This document shows positions 26,275 through 34,554 of a stretch of 64,000 nt of DNA, in pieces. The notes beneath the pieces were generated by a model. The model ran no database searches, was not told the DNA's origin, and saw only the letters and a list, made by a program, of their open reading frames with translations. This DNA comes from Streptomyces endophytica (lineage in GTDB: Bacteria; Actinomycetota; Actinomycetes; Streptomycetales; Streptomycetaceae): positions 5,146,001 to 5,210,000 of the forward strand of contig NZ_CP110636.1 of assembly GCF_026153355.1 (NCBI RefSeq), read 5' to 3'. Position numbers and translations under genes: made by a program. Every line of letters starts with the position of its first letter. Position 1 is the first letter of the stretch.

Positions 26275-26877
26275 TCACAGTGGAAGGAACAGGTCGGAGG
26301 CCGGGTGGTGGGCCGCGACCAGGCCGGTGTGCACTTCGTAGAACCAGCCGTGCAGGTTCACCTCGCCGGCCGCCAGCCGCTCCCGCACGCAGGGGTAGGC
26401 GCGCAGCCGGTCGACCTGCTGGCGCACGTGCTGCTGCACGGCGGCGGAGACCGTGGGCTCGGGATCCTCGGGCAGTTCGTCGGAGAGCGCCTGGGCCAGC
26501 CAGTCGCGCACGGCCGGCGCGCCGGTCAGGTCCTCGCCGCGGGCCTTGGCGCCGACCGCGCCGCAGTGCGAATGACCGCACACCACGATGTCGGCGACCC
26601 GCAGCACCCGCATCGCGTACTCGATGGTGGCGGCTTCCGCGCAGGCCGCCATGTCCTCGCGGTAGACGGGCACGGCGTTGCCGGCGGTGCGCAGTTCGAA
26701 CAGTTCGCCCGGACGCGCCCCGGTGATCAGGGACGGGACGACGCGGGAGTCGGAGCAGGTGATGAAGAGGGCGAGGGGGGACTGGCCGGCCGCGAGCCGA
26801 CCGTAGGTCTCCTGCTCCTCGCGCCGCTCGGCGATACGGGCCGTCAGGCCCCGGGCATGCTGGATGAAGGTCTCCAC
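26275..26877 (-). CDS. Beta-class carbonic anhydrase
   Basis: A 200-residue protein from GTG 26877 behind AGGAGA. The zinc and catalytic residues are in C41-S-D43-S-R45 and in CGHSHCG. It interconverts CO2 and bicarbonate in the cytoplasm. Operon with the SulP gene, which suggests coupled bicarbonate transport. Confidence 0.93.
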   Translation of the reverse strand: METFIQHARGLTARIAERREEQETYGRLAAGQSPLALFITCSDSRVVPSLITGARPGELFELRTAGNAVPVYREDMAACAEAATIEYAMRVLRVADIVVCGHSHCGAVGAKARGEDLTGAPAVRDWLAQALSDELPEDPEPTVSAAVQQHVRQQVDRLRAYPCVRERLAAGEVNLHGWFYEVHTGLVAAHHPASDLFLPL

Positions 26878-26970
26878 GAGGAGGTCTCCTGCTGATGAGT
26901 GGTGCCACTGTGGGGGTGGTGGCGGGAAAGTGCGGGATGCGGCCGGTGGAGCGAGCCACCACGGCCGCGC

Positions 26971-27413
26971 TCAGCAGCGGAAGACGCAGTGCAGGACGGG
27001 GAACGGGGCCGGTCTCGAAGCGGCCCGGGTGGAAGTGCCCGCGGCCGGGACGCCGGACCCGCCGGCGGAAGGCAGCGCAGGCCGGTCGGGGCCGGACGGC
27101 GGCAGCGGCCGGCCGGCGTGCCGGGGCACGCCGACGGAGGTGCGCGCGGTCCCCCGGGGGGCGCCGCGCTCGGCGTCCCGTTTGGTCTTCTCCTCGTTGG
27201 AGTCGGAACCGGGCTTGACGGCGGGCGGGGCGCCCGCGGGCGTGGCAGCGGGGCGGCGAACGTGGTGGTCGCATCGGCGCCGGCGGCCACCGCACCCAGC
27301 AGGAACGCCAGCACCACGGCGACGGCGATCAGCGGGACCCGGAGCAGGCCGCGCACCGGTATGCCGGGTGTGCCGCGGTCCTTCCGCATCCTCGTCCCCC
27401 GTCGCAGGTCCAT
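26971..27413 (-). CDS. Small membrane-anchored or exported protein (one base missing)
   Basis: From ATG 27413 (or 27389) the protein has a basic N-terminus and one hydrophobic segment (VPLIAVAVVLAFLLGAVAAG). After TTTFAAP the meaningful reading moves to another frame (PAVKPGSDSNEEKTKRDAE) ending at 26971. Adding one base to the G run at 27250-27253 gives 147 residues. The mature part is Pro/Gly/Arg-rich and probably disordered outside the membrane. It has no recognised domain. Confidence 0.5.
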
Positions 27414-27534
27414 GCGCCTACAGCCTTCCCTCATAGTGCAGCATCCAGGTTTCCGGCAGGAAAACGCGAAATGACGCCATGTTTCGAGATTTCTCCTGGT
27501 GCACTTGCGCACCACCCGTCGTGCGTACGGGAGT

Positions 27535-28818
27535 TCACGACCCTTCCGCGTCCGTACCTGCGGCCGCCGGCGCCCCGCGGACGGTGCGCGGCACCCGGGC
27601 CGACCAGCCCACGGCGGGCACGACCGCCAGCGCCAGAACCCCGCCGGCCAGCGCCAGGACCGGGTAACCGCCCGCCGCCACGACCAGCCCCGACGACAGC
27701 CCGCCGGCCGCACCGGCGCCCGCGATGCCGACGTCCACCAGGCCCTGGACCGCGGCCCGCCGCTCGGGCGGCAGCGCGTCGGTGACCAGGGCCGTGCCGC
27801 TGATCAGCCCGGCGTTCCAGCCCAGGCCGAGCAGCACCAGTGCCGTGGCGAGTTGCGGAACCGCGTGCGGCGGCGCCGTCGCGGCGAGCACACCGGCGGC
27901 CAGCAGCAGCGGGCCCGACGCGGCGGCGATCCACCGCCGGCCGTACCGGTCGACGAGCAGCCCGGTGAGCGGCGAGGGCAGGAACATGGCCGCCACGTGC
28001 AGCGCGATGACCAGCCCGGCGGCCTGCGGGTCCGACCCGTGGGCCAGCATGTGGACCGGCGTCATCGTCATCACCGCGATCATCACGAGCTGGGTGAGGA
28101 CCATGACCGCGGTGCCGGCCGCCAGGCCGCGCCGCCGGGCGTCGCCCCACGGGGGGCCGCTCGCCGGGGCGGCGGCCGGTGGGGTGTCCGCCCCTTCCGG
28201 CGCGGCGGCCAGGCGCGCGGCCAGCCGGAGCGGGTCGGGCCGCAGCAGCGCGGCCAGCACCAGCGCCGCCGCGGCGAACGCCACGCAGGCCAGCAGGAAC
28301 GGCCCGGCCAGCCGGGGAATGCCCCAGGACCGCGCCAGGTCACCGGTCCACGTCACCAGGTTGGGGCCGGCCACCGCGCCGAGCGTGGTGGCGAACAGCA
28401 CCGTGCTCACCGCGCGCCCGCGCCGCTCGGGGGAGGCCAGGTCGGCGCCCGCGTACCGCGCCATCAGGTTGGTCGCGGTGCCGGCCCCGTAGACCAGCAG
28501 GGATGCGCACAGCAGCACGGCGCTCCCGGCGGCGGCCGCCGCGACCACCCCGAGGCTGCCCAGTGCTCCGGCGCCGTAGCCGAGGGCGAGGCCGGGGCGC
28601 CGGCCCCAGCGGCGGCACAGCCGGCCGATCACGGCCGCGCCGCCCGCGGCCCCGGCGGTGAACAGCGCACTGGGCACGCCCGCCAGCCCGGTGGAGCCGA
28701 ACATCTCCTCGGCGAGGAGCGCCCCGACGGTGATGCCCGCGGCGAGCCCGGCCCCGCTGAGGACCTGGGCCACCACCAGGACGGCCAGGACGCGCCGTTG
28801 TTCCGGCCTTTCGCGCAT
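27535..28818 (-). CDS. MFS transporter, candidate exporter of the GCIS-peptide operon
   Basis: A 427-residue protein with 12 predicted TM segments and MFS loop motifs (GRLCRRWGRRPGLALGYG, GLLVDRYGRRWIAAASG). It is the last gene of the minus-strand unit that begins with the repeat peptide. The 13-base gap after the preceding gene implies co-transcription. Export of, or immunity to, a peptide product is the natural guess. Confidence 0.82.
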   Translation of the reverse strand: MRERPEQRRVLAVLVVAQVLSGAGLAAGITVGALLAEEMFGSTGLAGVPSALFTAGAAGGAAVIGRLCRRWGRRPGLALGYGAGALGSLGVVAAAAAGSAVLLCASLLVYGAGTATNLMARYAGADLASPERRGRAVSTVLFATTLGAVAGPNLVTWTGDLARSWGIPRLAGPFLLACVAFAAAALVLAALLRPDPLRLAARLAAAPEGADTPPAAAPASGPPWGDARRRGLAAGTAVMVLTQLVMIAVMTMTPVHMLAHGSDPQAAGLVIALHVAAMFLPSPLTGLLVDRYGRRWIAAASGPLLLAAGVLAATAPPHAVPQLATALVLLGLGWNAGLISGTALVTDALPPERRAAVQGLVDVGIAGAGAAGGLSSGLVVAAGGYPVLALAGGVLALAVVPAVGWSARVPRTVRGAPAAAGTDAEGS

Positions 28819-28831
28819 GACCTGTGGTCCC

Positions 28832-29344
28832 CTATACCGGTGTCGGCGACTTCAGCGCCGCGATGTCCGCGAGCGGCATGCCCAGTTGCTCGTGGAGGAA
28901 GCGCACGATCGTCCAGTGCGGCAGCGCACCCTCGTCGAACGGCCCGAACTCGGCGCAGTACAACGGGATCCAGCGCAGCGCCTCTTCGAGGACCTGCTCG
29001 CGGCCCGGCTCCTGCTGATAGTCCTCGTAGGCGATGCTGCGGTGCTCGATGAAGTACCCCCCGGGCAGCCGCTGTTCGCACAGCGCGCGGTACTCCCGGG
29101 TCTGCAGGATGAGGTAGTGCCAGATCTCGTCGATGTCCTGCTCGACCGGGAGGAACAGGCCGCCGAGCCGGTCGCGGTACCGCGAGACGAGGAAGAGGTA
29201 GCGCAGGCATTCCGTGACCTGCCGCGCCACGAACTCCCGCGGTGCCTCGCTGCGGGCGGCGAAATGGTCGAGGACCTCGGTGTGCAGCGCCTCCCCGAGC
29301 AGTTCCCGGAGGGCGTCGGCGGACAGCGGCGGGCGGCTGGTCAT
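28832..29344 (-). CDS. Small protein with a WH motif, glycine-rich-domain/DUF1399-like
   Basis: A 170-residue protein from ATG 29344. The centre reads VSRYRDRLGGLFLPVEQDID followed by EIWHYLILQTREYRALCEQ. The D-x-x-W-H pattern recalls the DUF1399 (GRDP) family, which has a similar D-x-VWH motif. No catalytic role is established. It lies between the adenylating enzyme (50 bases upstream) and the MFS gene (13 bases), so it is probably a helper or modifying enzyme of the peptide operon. Confidence 0.6.
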   Translation of the reverse strand: MTSRPPLSADALRELLGEALHTEVLDHFAARSEAPREFVARQVTECLRYLFLVSRYRDRLGGLFLPVEQDIDEIWHYLILQTREYRALCEQRLPGGYFIEHRSIAYEDYQQEPGREQVLEEALRWIPLYCAEFGPFDEGALPHWTIVRFLHEQLGMPLADIAALKSPTPV

Positions 29345-29394
29345 GGGTCTCCTGTGCGGGTGCGGACGGGCAGGCGGAAGGGAGTGTGCGCGGA

Positions 29395-30633
29395 TCAGTC
29401 GGCGTCGACGAGCCAGGCGTACTTCCCGGACTTCCCGATGGGGATGTGGGCGTGGTGCACCAGCCGGCAGCGCCGCCCGGTGAGCGCGCCGACGGCGTCC
29501 GCCAGCGCGGCGGACTCGGCGGCCCCGAGGGGGGTGCCGTGGAAGGTGGTGTACGCCAGCAGGGCCTCGGTGGGACCGGTCAGCTGCAGCTGGTAGACGA
29601 ACACGTCCGGCGACAGCTCGCCGATGCACCGGTCGAGGTCGCCCTGGGCGACCGGCCCGTTCCGCATCGGCAGCAACTCCTTCCGGCGGCCGCAGAATTG
29701 GGCGATCCGGTCCGGGTCCGGCGTGCCGTCCAGGGTGCGCACGCAGTCGCCCGAGCGGTAGCGGATCAGCGGCATGAAGGGATTGCGCACGCTGGAGACG
29801 ATGAGTTCGTGGATCGTGCTCTCCGGGGCGACCGGATGCAGTTCCACGCTCATCCCGTCGAGGTACGGCCGGTATCCGCCGCGCCGGTCGCTGAAGTAGA
29901 GGTAGCCGAGCTCGGTGCTGCCGAAGAGGTCGATGACCGGGCAGTCGAAGTGCTGTGCCAGGAAGCGGCGGACGTTGACCGGGGTGTACTCGTAGGCGTG
30001 GATGATGCTGGCGGGCGGCGGGAAGTCGTCCCACAGTCCCCACTCCCCGACCTTCCGCAGCAGATGCGCCAGGTGGTACCCGGAGCAGTCGAGGTGGTAC
30101 GCGCCCTGCGGATGCGATGCCCGGGCCGCTTCGATCTCCCGGAGCATCCGTACGACCTCGTCGCGCTCCCACCCCGCGGGGTCGAGCCGCAGGTTGAGGT
30201 AGCAGGTGCGGTCGTCCAGCCACCGGTCCTCGAAGGAGGGCACCTGCGCCGGCGGGACGCCGCGCCGGGCCGCGCCGACCCGGGCCACGTGCTCGGTCGC
30301 CAGCACGGTGGTGAGCGAGACCCGCCGGCAGCCCGACTCCCAGGTCCCGGCGATGTCCGGATGCTCGCTCCACAGCCGGTAGTAGGAGTGCAGCAGGAAG
30401 TACGGGGGCCGGATCAGCTGCATCCGGGCGTGGTTGGTGCCGGTGGAGAGCACGTATTCCGCCTCGCCGGCCTCCAGGGCCGCGGCCAGCCGGGGGGTCA
30501 TCCAGTTCTCGGGGAAGCCGCGGGCGATGTCCGGTTTGTCGAGGACCGGGAAATAGCCCTTCGCCAGCGATGCGCGGTAGAGCGGTATGTCGCGGATCTG
30601 CTCGATGACCTCGGCGGTCGGCTGACCATCCAT
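29395..30633 (-). CDS. CapK/phenylacetate-CoA-ligase-like adenylating enzyme
   Basis: A 412-residue protein from ATG 30633. Adenylate-forming motifs in order: YVLSTGTNH (phosphate-binding loop), IHAYEYTPVNVRRF, DLFGSTELGYLYFSD (motif A5-like), PLIRYRSGDCV and FCGRRKELLP. This is the CapK / F390-synthetase / PaaK-like branch, which activates carboxylates as adenylates. Its place after the repeat peptide suggests it activates the peptide or a small acid joined to it. It is one of two candidate modifying enzymes in the operon. Confidence 0.8.
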   Translation of the reverse strand: MDGQPTAEVIEQIRDIPLYRASLAKGYFPVLDKPDIARGFPENWMTPRLAAALEAGEAEYVLSTGTNHARMQLIRPPYFLLHSYYRLWSEHPDIAGTWESGCRRVSLTTVLATEHVARVGAARRGVPPAQVPSFEDRWLDDRTCYLNLRLDPAGWERDEVVRMLREIEAARASHPQGAYHLDCSGYHLAHLLRKVGEWGLWDDFPPPASIIHAYEYTPVNVRRFLAQHFDCPVIDLFGSTELGYLYFSDRRGGYRPYLDGMSVELHPVAPESTIHELIVSSVRNPFMPLIRYRSGDCVRTLDGTPDPDRIAQFCGRRKELLPMRNGPVAQGDLDRCIGELSPDVFVYQLQLTGPTEALLAYTTFHGTPLGAAESAALADAVGALTGRRCRLVHHAHIPIGKSGKYAWLVDAD

Positions 30634-30688
30634 GGAACCCTCGTCATGGCTCGGGGAGGAACGGGGAGTGCCCGCGGGGACGGGGCGC

Positions 30689-30750
30689 GGCGCCCGGGAG
30701 CGGGCCGGCGGCGGGGGAAGTGCCGCCGCCGTCCCTTGCTCCCGGGCGCC
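30689..30750 (-). terminator. Two-stage hairpin after the peptide gene, likely attenuator
   Basis: Outer arms GGCGCCCGGGAGC (30689-30701) and GCTCCCGGGCGCC (30738-30750) are perfectly paired over 13 bases; inner arms GGCGGCGG and CCGCCGCC pair over 8. It begins about 20 bases after the peptide stop and precedes the ligase gene by 56 bases. Such partial terminators are common after RiPP precursors and would raise peptide mRNA over that of the enzymes. Confidence 0.65.
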
Positions 30751-30769
30751 GGGGAGTGCCGGTGGACGA

Positions 30770-30925
30770 TCAGGAGATACAGCCGGCCTTCGGCGCGGCG
30801 CTGATGCAGCCGGCCTTGGGTGCGGCGCTGATGCAGCCCTCCTTCGCCGCCTGTGCGGCGGAGTTGGCGGCCAGCCAGCTGCGCCACACGTCGTCCTGGG
30901 CCATCTTCTTGATGAGCTGCTCCAT
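30770..30925 (-). CDS. 51-residue precursor-like peptide with three GCIS units
   Basis: ATG 30925 follows GGAGG with a 5-base spacer. Residues 1-29 form a leader-like, helix-prone segment (MEQLIKKMAQDDVWRSWLAA). Residues 30-51 consist of two copies of GCISAAPKA and a final GCIS that ends the protein, placing Cys at 31, 40 and 49 and Ser at 33, 42 and 51. A leader followed by short identical repeats ending at the C-terminus is the layout of a multicore RiPP precursor. Downstream lie a hairpin, an adenylating enzyme, a small helper and an exporter; facing it is hypX. No lanthionine synthetase, YcaO or radical-SAM enzyme is visible. A peptide signal is the alternative. Confidence 0.75.
   Translation of the reverse strand: MEQLIKKMAQDDVWRSWLAANSAAQAAKEGCISAAPKAGCISAAPKAGCIS
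30773..30838 (-). repeat. 27-base tandem repeats encoding the GCISAAPKA units
   Basis: Two full copies (30812-30838 and 30785-30811) differ at only two wobble positions; a third, 12-base partial copy (30773-30784) ends at the stop codon and differs at several bases but still encodes GCIS. Confidence 0.8.
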
Positions 30926-30993
30926 GGGAACCTCCGTGAGAGTGCGGAAGACGGTCCGGCATCAGCGCTGACCTGCGTCGATGCCGCACACCG

Positions 30994-31023
30994 AAAGTAA
31001 AAGGCTGGCCAAGCCAATGTCAA
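30994..31023 (-). promoter_or_regulatory. Promoter of the GCIS-peptide operon
   Basis: On the minus strand TTGACA (31023-31018) is a consensus -35 and TACTTT 18 bases later a fair -10 (30999-30994). This predicts a leader of about 60 bases before ATG 30925. The rest of the 366-base spacer (30926-31291) shows no gene. Confidence 0.5.
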
Positions 31024-31291
31024 TGAAAGGCAATGCCGGAACGGTGTCAGGCGGCCCCGGCGCGCCAACTTTGGCGGGATACCGCCGAGGTGAACGGAGC
31101 CCGGAACTACCTGACGGCCAGTCAGTCATCGGCGTGGCGGACGGGGGTTCGGCGGTCGGGTTGCGCCATACGGCCGTCGCCGAACGGGGGACCTGCCGGG
31201 CGGGCGCGCGGCGTACGGCCGTGCCCGGGGAACGCTCACCACCGGCCACCCCGGCCCACCGCACCGGTTGCCGCACCAGGGGAGTGAAGCT

Positions 31292-33003
31292 GTGCACATT
31301 CTGCTCATCGCCGGCGCCTTCAACAGCCTGACCCAGCGCGTCCACGCCGAACTAGGCGACCGCGGCCACCGGGTGGGCGTGGAACTGGTGACTCCGCGGA
31401 CCCCGCTGCTCGACGTCGTACGCCGCCACGCCCCCGACCTGATCGTGGCGCCGATGCTCACCACGGCCGTTCCCCGGGAGGTGTGGTCCGCCCACACCTG
31501 TCTGATCGTGCACCCCGGCCCGGTCGGCGACCGCGGCCCGTCCTCCGTGGACTGGGCGGTGCACCTGGGCGCGGACGCCTGGGGTGTGACCGTCCTGCAG
31601 GCCAACGCCGAGATGGACGCCGGCGACATCTGGGCCTCGGCGAGCTGCCCGGTCCCCGCGGTGGGTAAGAGCGACCTGTACCGCAACGAGATCGCCGACG
31701 CGGCCGTCGAGGCGGTGCTCACCGCCGTCGAGCGCTTCGCCTCCGGCACCCACCGCCCGCAGCCCCAGGCCGGCCTGCCCGCCGGCGCGCGCCCCGGCCG
31801 GCCCCGGCCGCCGTTCCGCCAGGACCTGCGCCGGATCGACTGGGGCTCCGACTCCACCGCCACCGTCGTACGCACGCTCCGTGCCGCCGATTCCCGCCCC
31901 GGCGTACGGGACGAACTCCTCGGCGACACCTGGATGTTGCACGGCGGCCACCCCGAGGACACCCTGCGCGGGCGGCCGGGTGAACTTCTCGCCACCCGGT
32001 GCGGCGCGATCTGCCGGGCGACGGCCGACGGCGCGGTGTGGATCCCCGAACTCCGGGCGCCGCGCCGGCCGGGGGAGCCCGGCACCGTCAAGCTCCCCGC
32101 CACCCTCGCACTGGGCGACCGCCTGCCGCCGCTCCCCGAGCTCCCGGCACCACTCGACCGGGGCGAGGCGCCCCGTACCTGGAGCGACATCCGCTACCGC
32201 GAGGAGGGCCCGGCGGGATTCCTGGAGTTCTCCTTCCCGGGCGGGGCGATGAGCACCGACCACTGCCGGCGGCTGCTCGCCGCCTACCGCCACGCCTGCA
32301 CCCGGCCCACGTCGGTGCTGGTCCTCGGCGGACGCCGGGACTTCTTCTCCAACGGCATCCACCTCAACGTGATCGAGGCCGCGGCCGACCCCGCCGAGGA
32401 GTCCTGGGCCAACCTCAACGCCATGGACGACCTGGTGGAGGCCGTGCTGACCACCACCGACCGGCTGGTGGTCGCCGCGCTCGGCGGCAACGCCGCGGCC
32501 GGCGGGGTGATGCTGGCGCTCGCCGCCGACGAGGTGTGGTGCCGCTCGGCCGCGGTGCTCAACCCGCACTACCGGCTGATGGGGCTCTACGGCTCGGAGT
32601 ACTGGACCTACACCCTGCCCCGCCGGGCCGGGCGCGAGGCGGCCGAACGGCTCACCACCCGCGCCCTGCCGGTCACCGCCGCGACCGGGCAGCGGCTCGG
32701 ACTGGTGGACCGGACCGTCGACTGTGCCGCGCGGGACTTCACGGACCGGACCACCGAACTGGCGCGGCGGCTGGCGGCCTCGCCGGCGGTCCAGCCGCGG
32801 ATCGCCGCCAAGAAGGACGCCCGGGAGCGGGACGAGGCGGAGCGGCCGCTCGCCGCCTACCGGGAGCACGAACTCGCCCGTATGCACCGGATCTTCTTCG
32901 ACCCGGACCAGCCGTACCACGCCCTGCGCCGGGCGTTCGTCCGCAAGGAGCCCTCGGACGGCACCCCGGCGCACCTCAACCCGGCCGCTTCCGCGGGGGT
33001 TGA
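31292..33003 (+). CDS. hypX: HypX-like protein: formyltransferase domain plus enoyl-CoA hydratase domain
   Basis: GTG 31292 follows GGGGAG. Residues ~1-260 are formyl-transferase-like (HILLIAGAFNSLTQRV, HPGPVGDRGPSSVDWA). Residues ~310-560 are crotonase-like (VLVLGGRRDFFSNGIHLN, AALGGNAAAGGVMLALAADE). HypX uses formyl-tetrahydrofolate and CoA to make the CO ligand of NiFe hydrogenase. No hydrogenase gene is in the window. As printed the frame runs on to 33154, over the regulator at 33031. One more G in the run at 32995-32999 would end it at TGA 33001-33003 with 570 residues, the usual length. Confidence 0.82.
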
Positions 33004-33022
33004 GGTACGGCGCCGGGGTGCC
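32960..33022. terminator. Long hairpin between hypX and the winged-helix gene
   Basis: GGCACCCCGGCGC + ACCTCAACCC (32960-32982) pairs with GGGTTGAGGT (32997-33006) and GCGCCGGGGTGCC (33010-33022), 23 base pairs with a 3-base bulge. It separates two convergent genes and would contain the corrected hypX stop in its right arm. Confidence 0.7.
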
Positions 33023-33030
33023 GGCCGTCG

Positions 33031-33573
33031 TCAGGGCGCGGGGTGGTACTTGTATCCGATGCCGAAGACCGTGCGGATCGAATCGCGCAGGCCCGGCCCC
33101 AGACGGCGGCGCAGCCGGGCGATGTGCACGTCCACGGTGCGGGTGCTCGACTGACAGCTCGGCCAGACCGCGGCCATCAGCTGCTCCCGGGTGAAGGCCC
33201 GCTGGGGATGCCGGACGAGGTGCGCGAGCAGGTCGAATTCGAGTTTTGGCAGGCCGAGTTGGCGGCCCTTGATGAAGACCGTGCGGGCCGCGTTGTCGAT
33301 CTGGATCGGCTCCGGGCGGGAGGCCGGCCCGGCCGCCGGCTCCCCGGAACGGGGCGGGTTCTCACCGGGCGGGGCCAGGATGATGTGCACCTCGTCCGAG
33401 GGCAGCCGGTGCACGGAGACGGGCTCCAGGGCGTGCAGGGTCAGTTGCCAGGTGCCGTCCGGGAGACGGTCGACCGCCAGGGGTGGCCCTTCGCCGGGCC
33501 CGGCCATGACCGGTCGGCCGAAGTCGGCGTCCGGTCGCAACGCAAGCGGGGTCGTCGAGGAGTTCATAAACAT
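33031..33573 (-). CDS. Winged-helix (OmpR/PhoB-type) regulator without receiver domain
   Basis: A 180-residue protein from ATG 33573 (33567 also possible). The N-terminal ~90 residues are of no known family (PDGTWQLTLHALEPVSVHRLP). The C-terminal ~90 are an OmpR-type DNA-binding domain: LPKLEFDLLAHLVRHPQRAF, TREQLMAAVWP, TRTVDVHIARLRRRLG and a final GIGYKY. A regulator with this DNA-binding domain but no phosphorylation domain responds to something else. It may control its flanking genes. Confidence 0.82.
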   Translation of the reverse strand: MFMNSSTTPLALRPDADFGRPVMAGPGEGPPLAVDRLPDGTWQLTLHALEPVSVHRLPSDEVHIILAPPGENPPRSGEPAAGPASRPEPIQIDNAARTVFIKGRQLGLPKLEFDLLAHLVRHPQRAFTREQLMAAVWPSCQSSTRTVDVHIARLRRRLGPGLRDSIRTVFGIGYKYHPAP

Positions 33574-34554
33574 GATCTGGGCCCATTCCTCTTGCAAAGC
33601 AGGCGTGTACGGACAGACATGGCGGTGCTCGACGTTCGAAGGGTGCTGAGGTGCTGTGCAGCCATCGCGACGTTCATTCCGGTGGTGGGGCGTGGTGGCG
33701 AACACGCACGTGGGAGGCGGCTGCGCCCAACGGGGGCAATCGCTCCGTCCGTGCACAAGAACGTTCGCGCCCATGCCCGTACTCGGCCATGACGTGGTGC
33801 GTGGCCACGGCCTCCGGTCGGGACGAACGCTACATGTGATCGCGCGCTTCCGGAAAGTAGCTTCCGCTAATTTCGGTTGCTCTTGGGTCGAATCCGTGCT
33901 TGCGGTGCGTCAACTCCCTTGGGGCGTCGGGTGGGTGGTGACCGGCGCGGAGTGCCGTTTCGTTCAACGAAGGTGCGAAAAACTGCCGGAACCTGAGGGA
34001 CCGTCATCAGCGTGGGAGTCGTTTGCGCCTGGAAGTGCGCCGTGAAGAGGCCCGGAGCGGCACGCGTACCGCGCTCGCGACGACTTCCCGGTCCGGGAAC
34101 CGGTCTCCGCCCGGCATGGCCGGAAATCGCGGGCGAACTGGCCGAGAGGTGCGGGCCGTCGGCGCACAAGGTGCCCGGTCCGACGGGGCGGCGGCCGGCG
34201 CGGGGAGCGGACGGGGAGTCGTGCGCGATACGGAGGGGTAGGGCGTCGATGGCCTCCGCTTGTGGAGGGTGGGTGAACGCCCGAATATGCCAATTAAATG
34301 CGCTGGGGCTGAACGAGGCTCAAAGAGAAGGGGTCCTGAGGAAGTTGGCCGGAAAGTGGTTTCCTTTTCAATCTCTTTCTCTTCGACCAGAGCAAAAGGG
34401 TGCGGAACCAGATATTCCAGGCGACTGTTTTCCTGGTGAGTTGATGATGAGTAGGGTGTGGCCCGCTGCTGCTCGACCGGTGGCAGGACCAGCTGAATTC
34501 GGCGCGGCTGGAATGCGGTGTGGCGGATGACGCCTTCGTGACCGGGAGGGGACC
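33574..34554. other. Long non-coding stretch upstream of two divergent genes
   Basis: 981 bases with no convincing gene. Base composition drops around 33830-33990 and 34260-34460 (for example CCAATTAAATGCG, GTTTCCTTTTCAATCTC), unlike its surroundings. A repeat of CTTCCG at 33848 and 33861 flanks GAAAGTAG. A frame of 172 codons at 34012-34530 has no family signs and poor codon bias. Promoters of the winged-helix gene and of the 34555 gene are expected here. A small RNA or lost gene is possible but not shown. Confidence 0.4.

Noticed and set aside
24773..27295. Reading the SulP gene as an 840-residue protein with a long N-terminal extension
   Set aside because: The extension covers the carbonic anhydrase gene in another frame and looks like noise; ATG 26257 gives a normal SulP length.
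34012..34530. 172-codon frame in the long intergenic stretch
   Set aside because: No family signature, poor codon bias and no ribosome-binding site; treated as non-coding.
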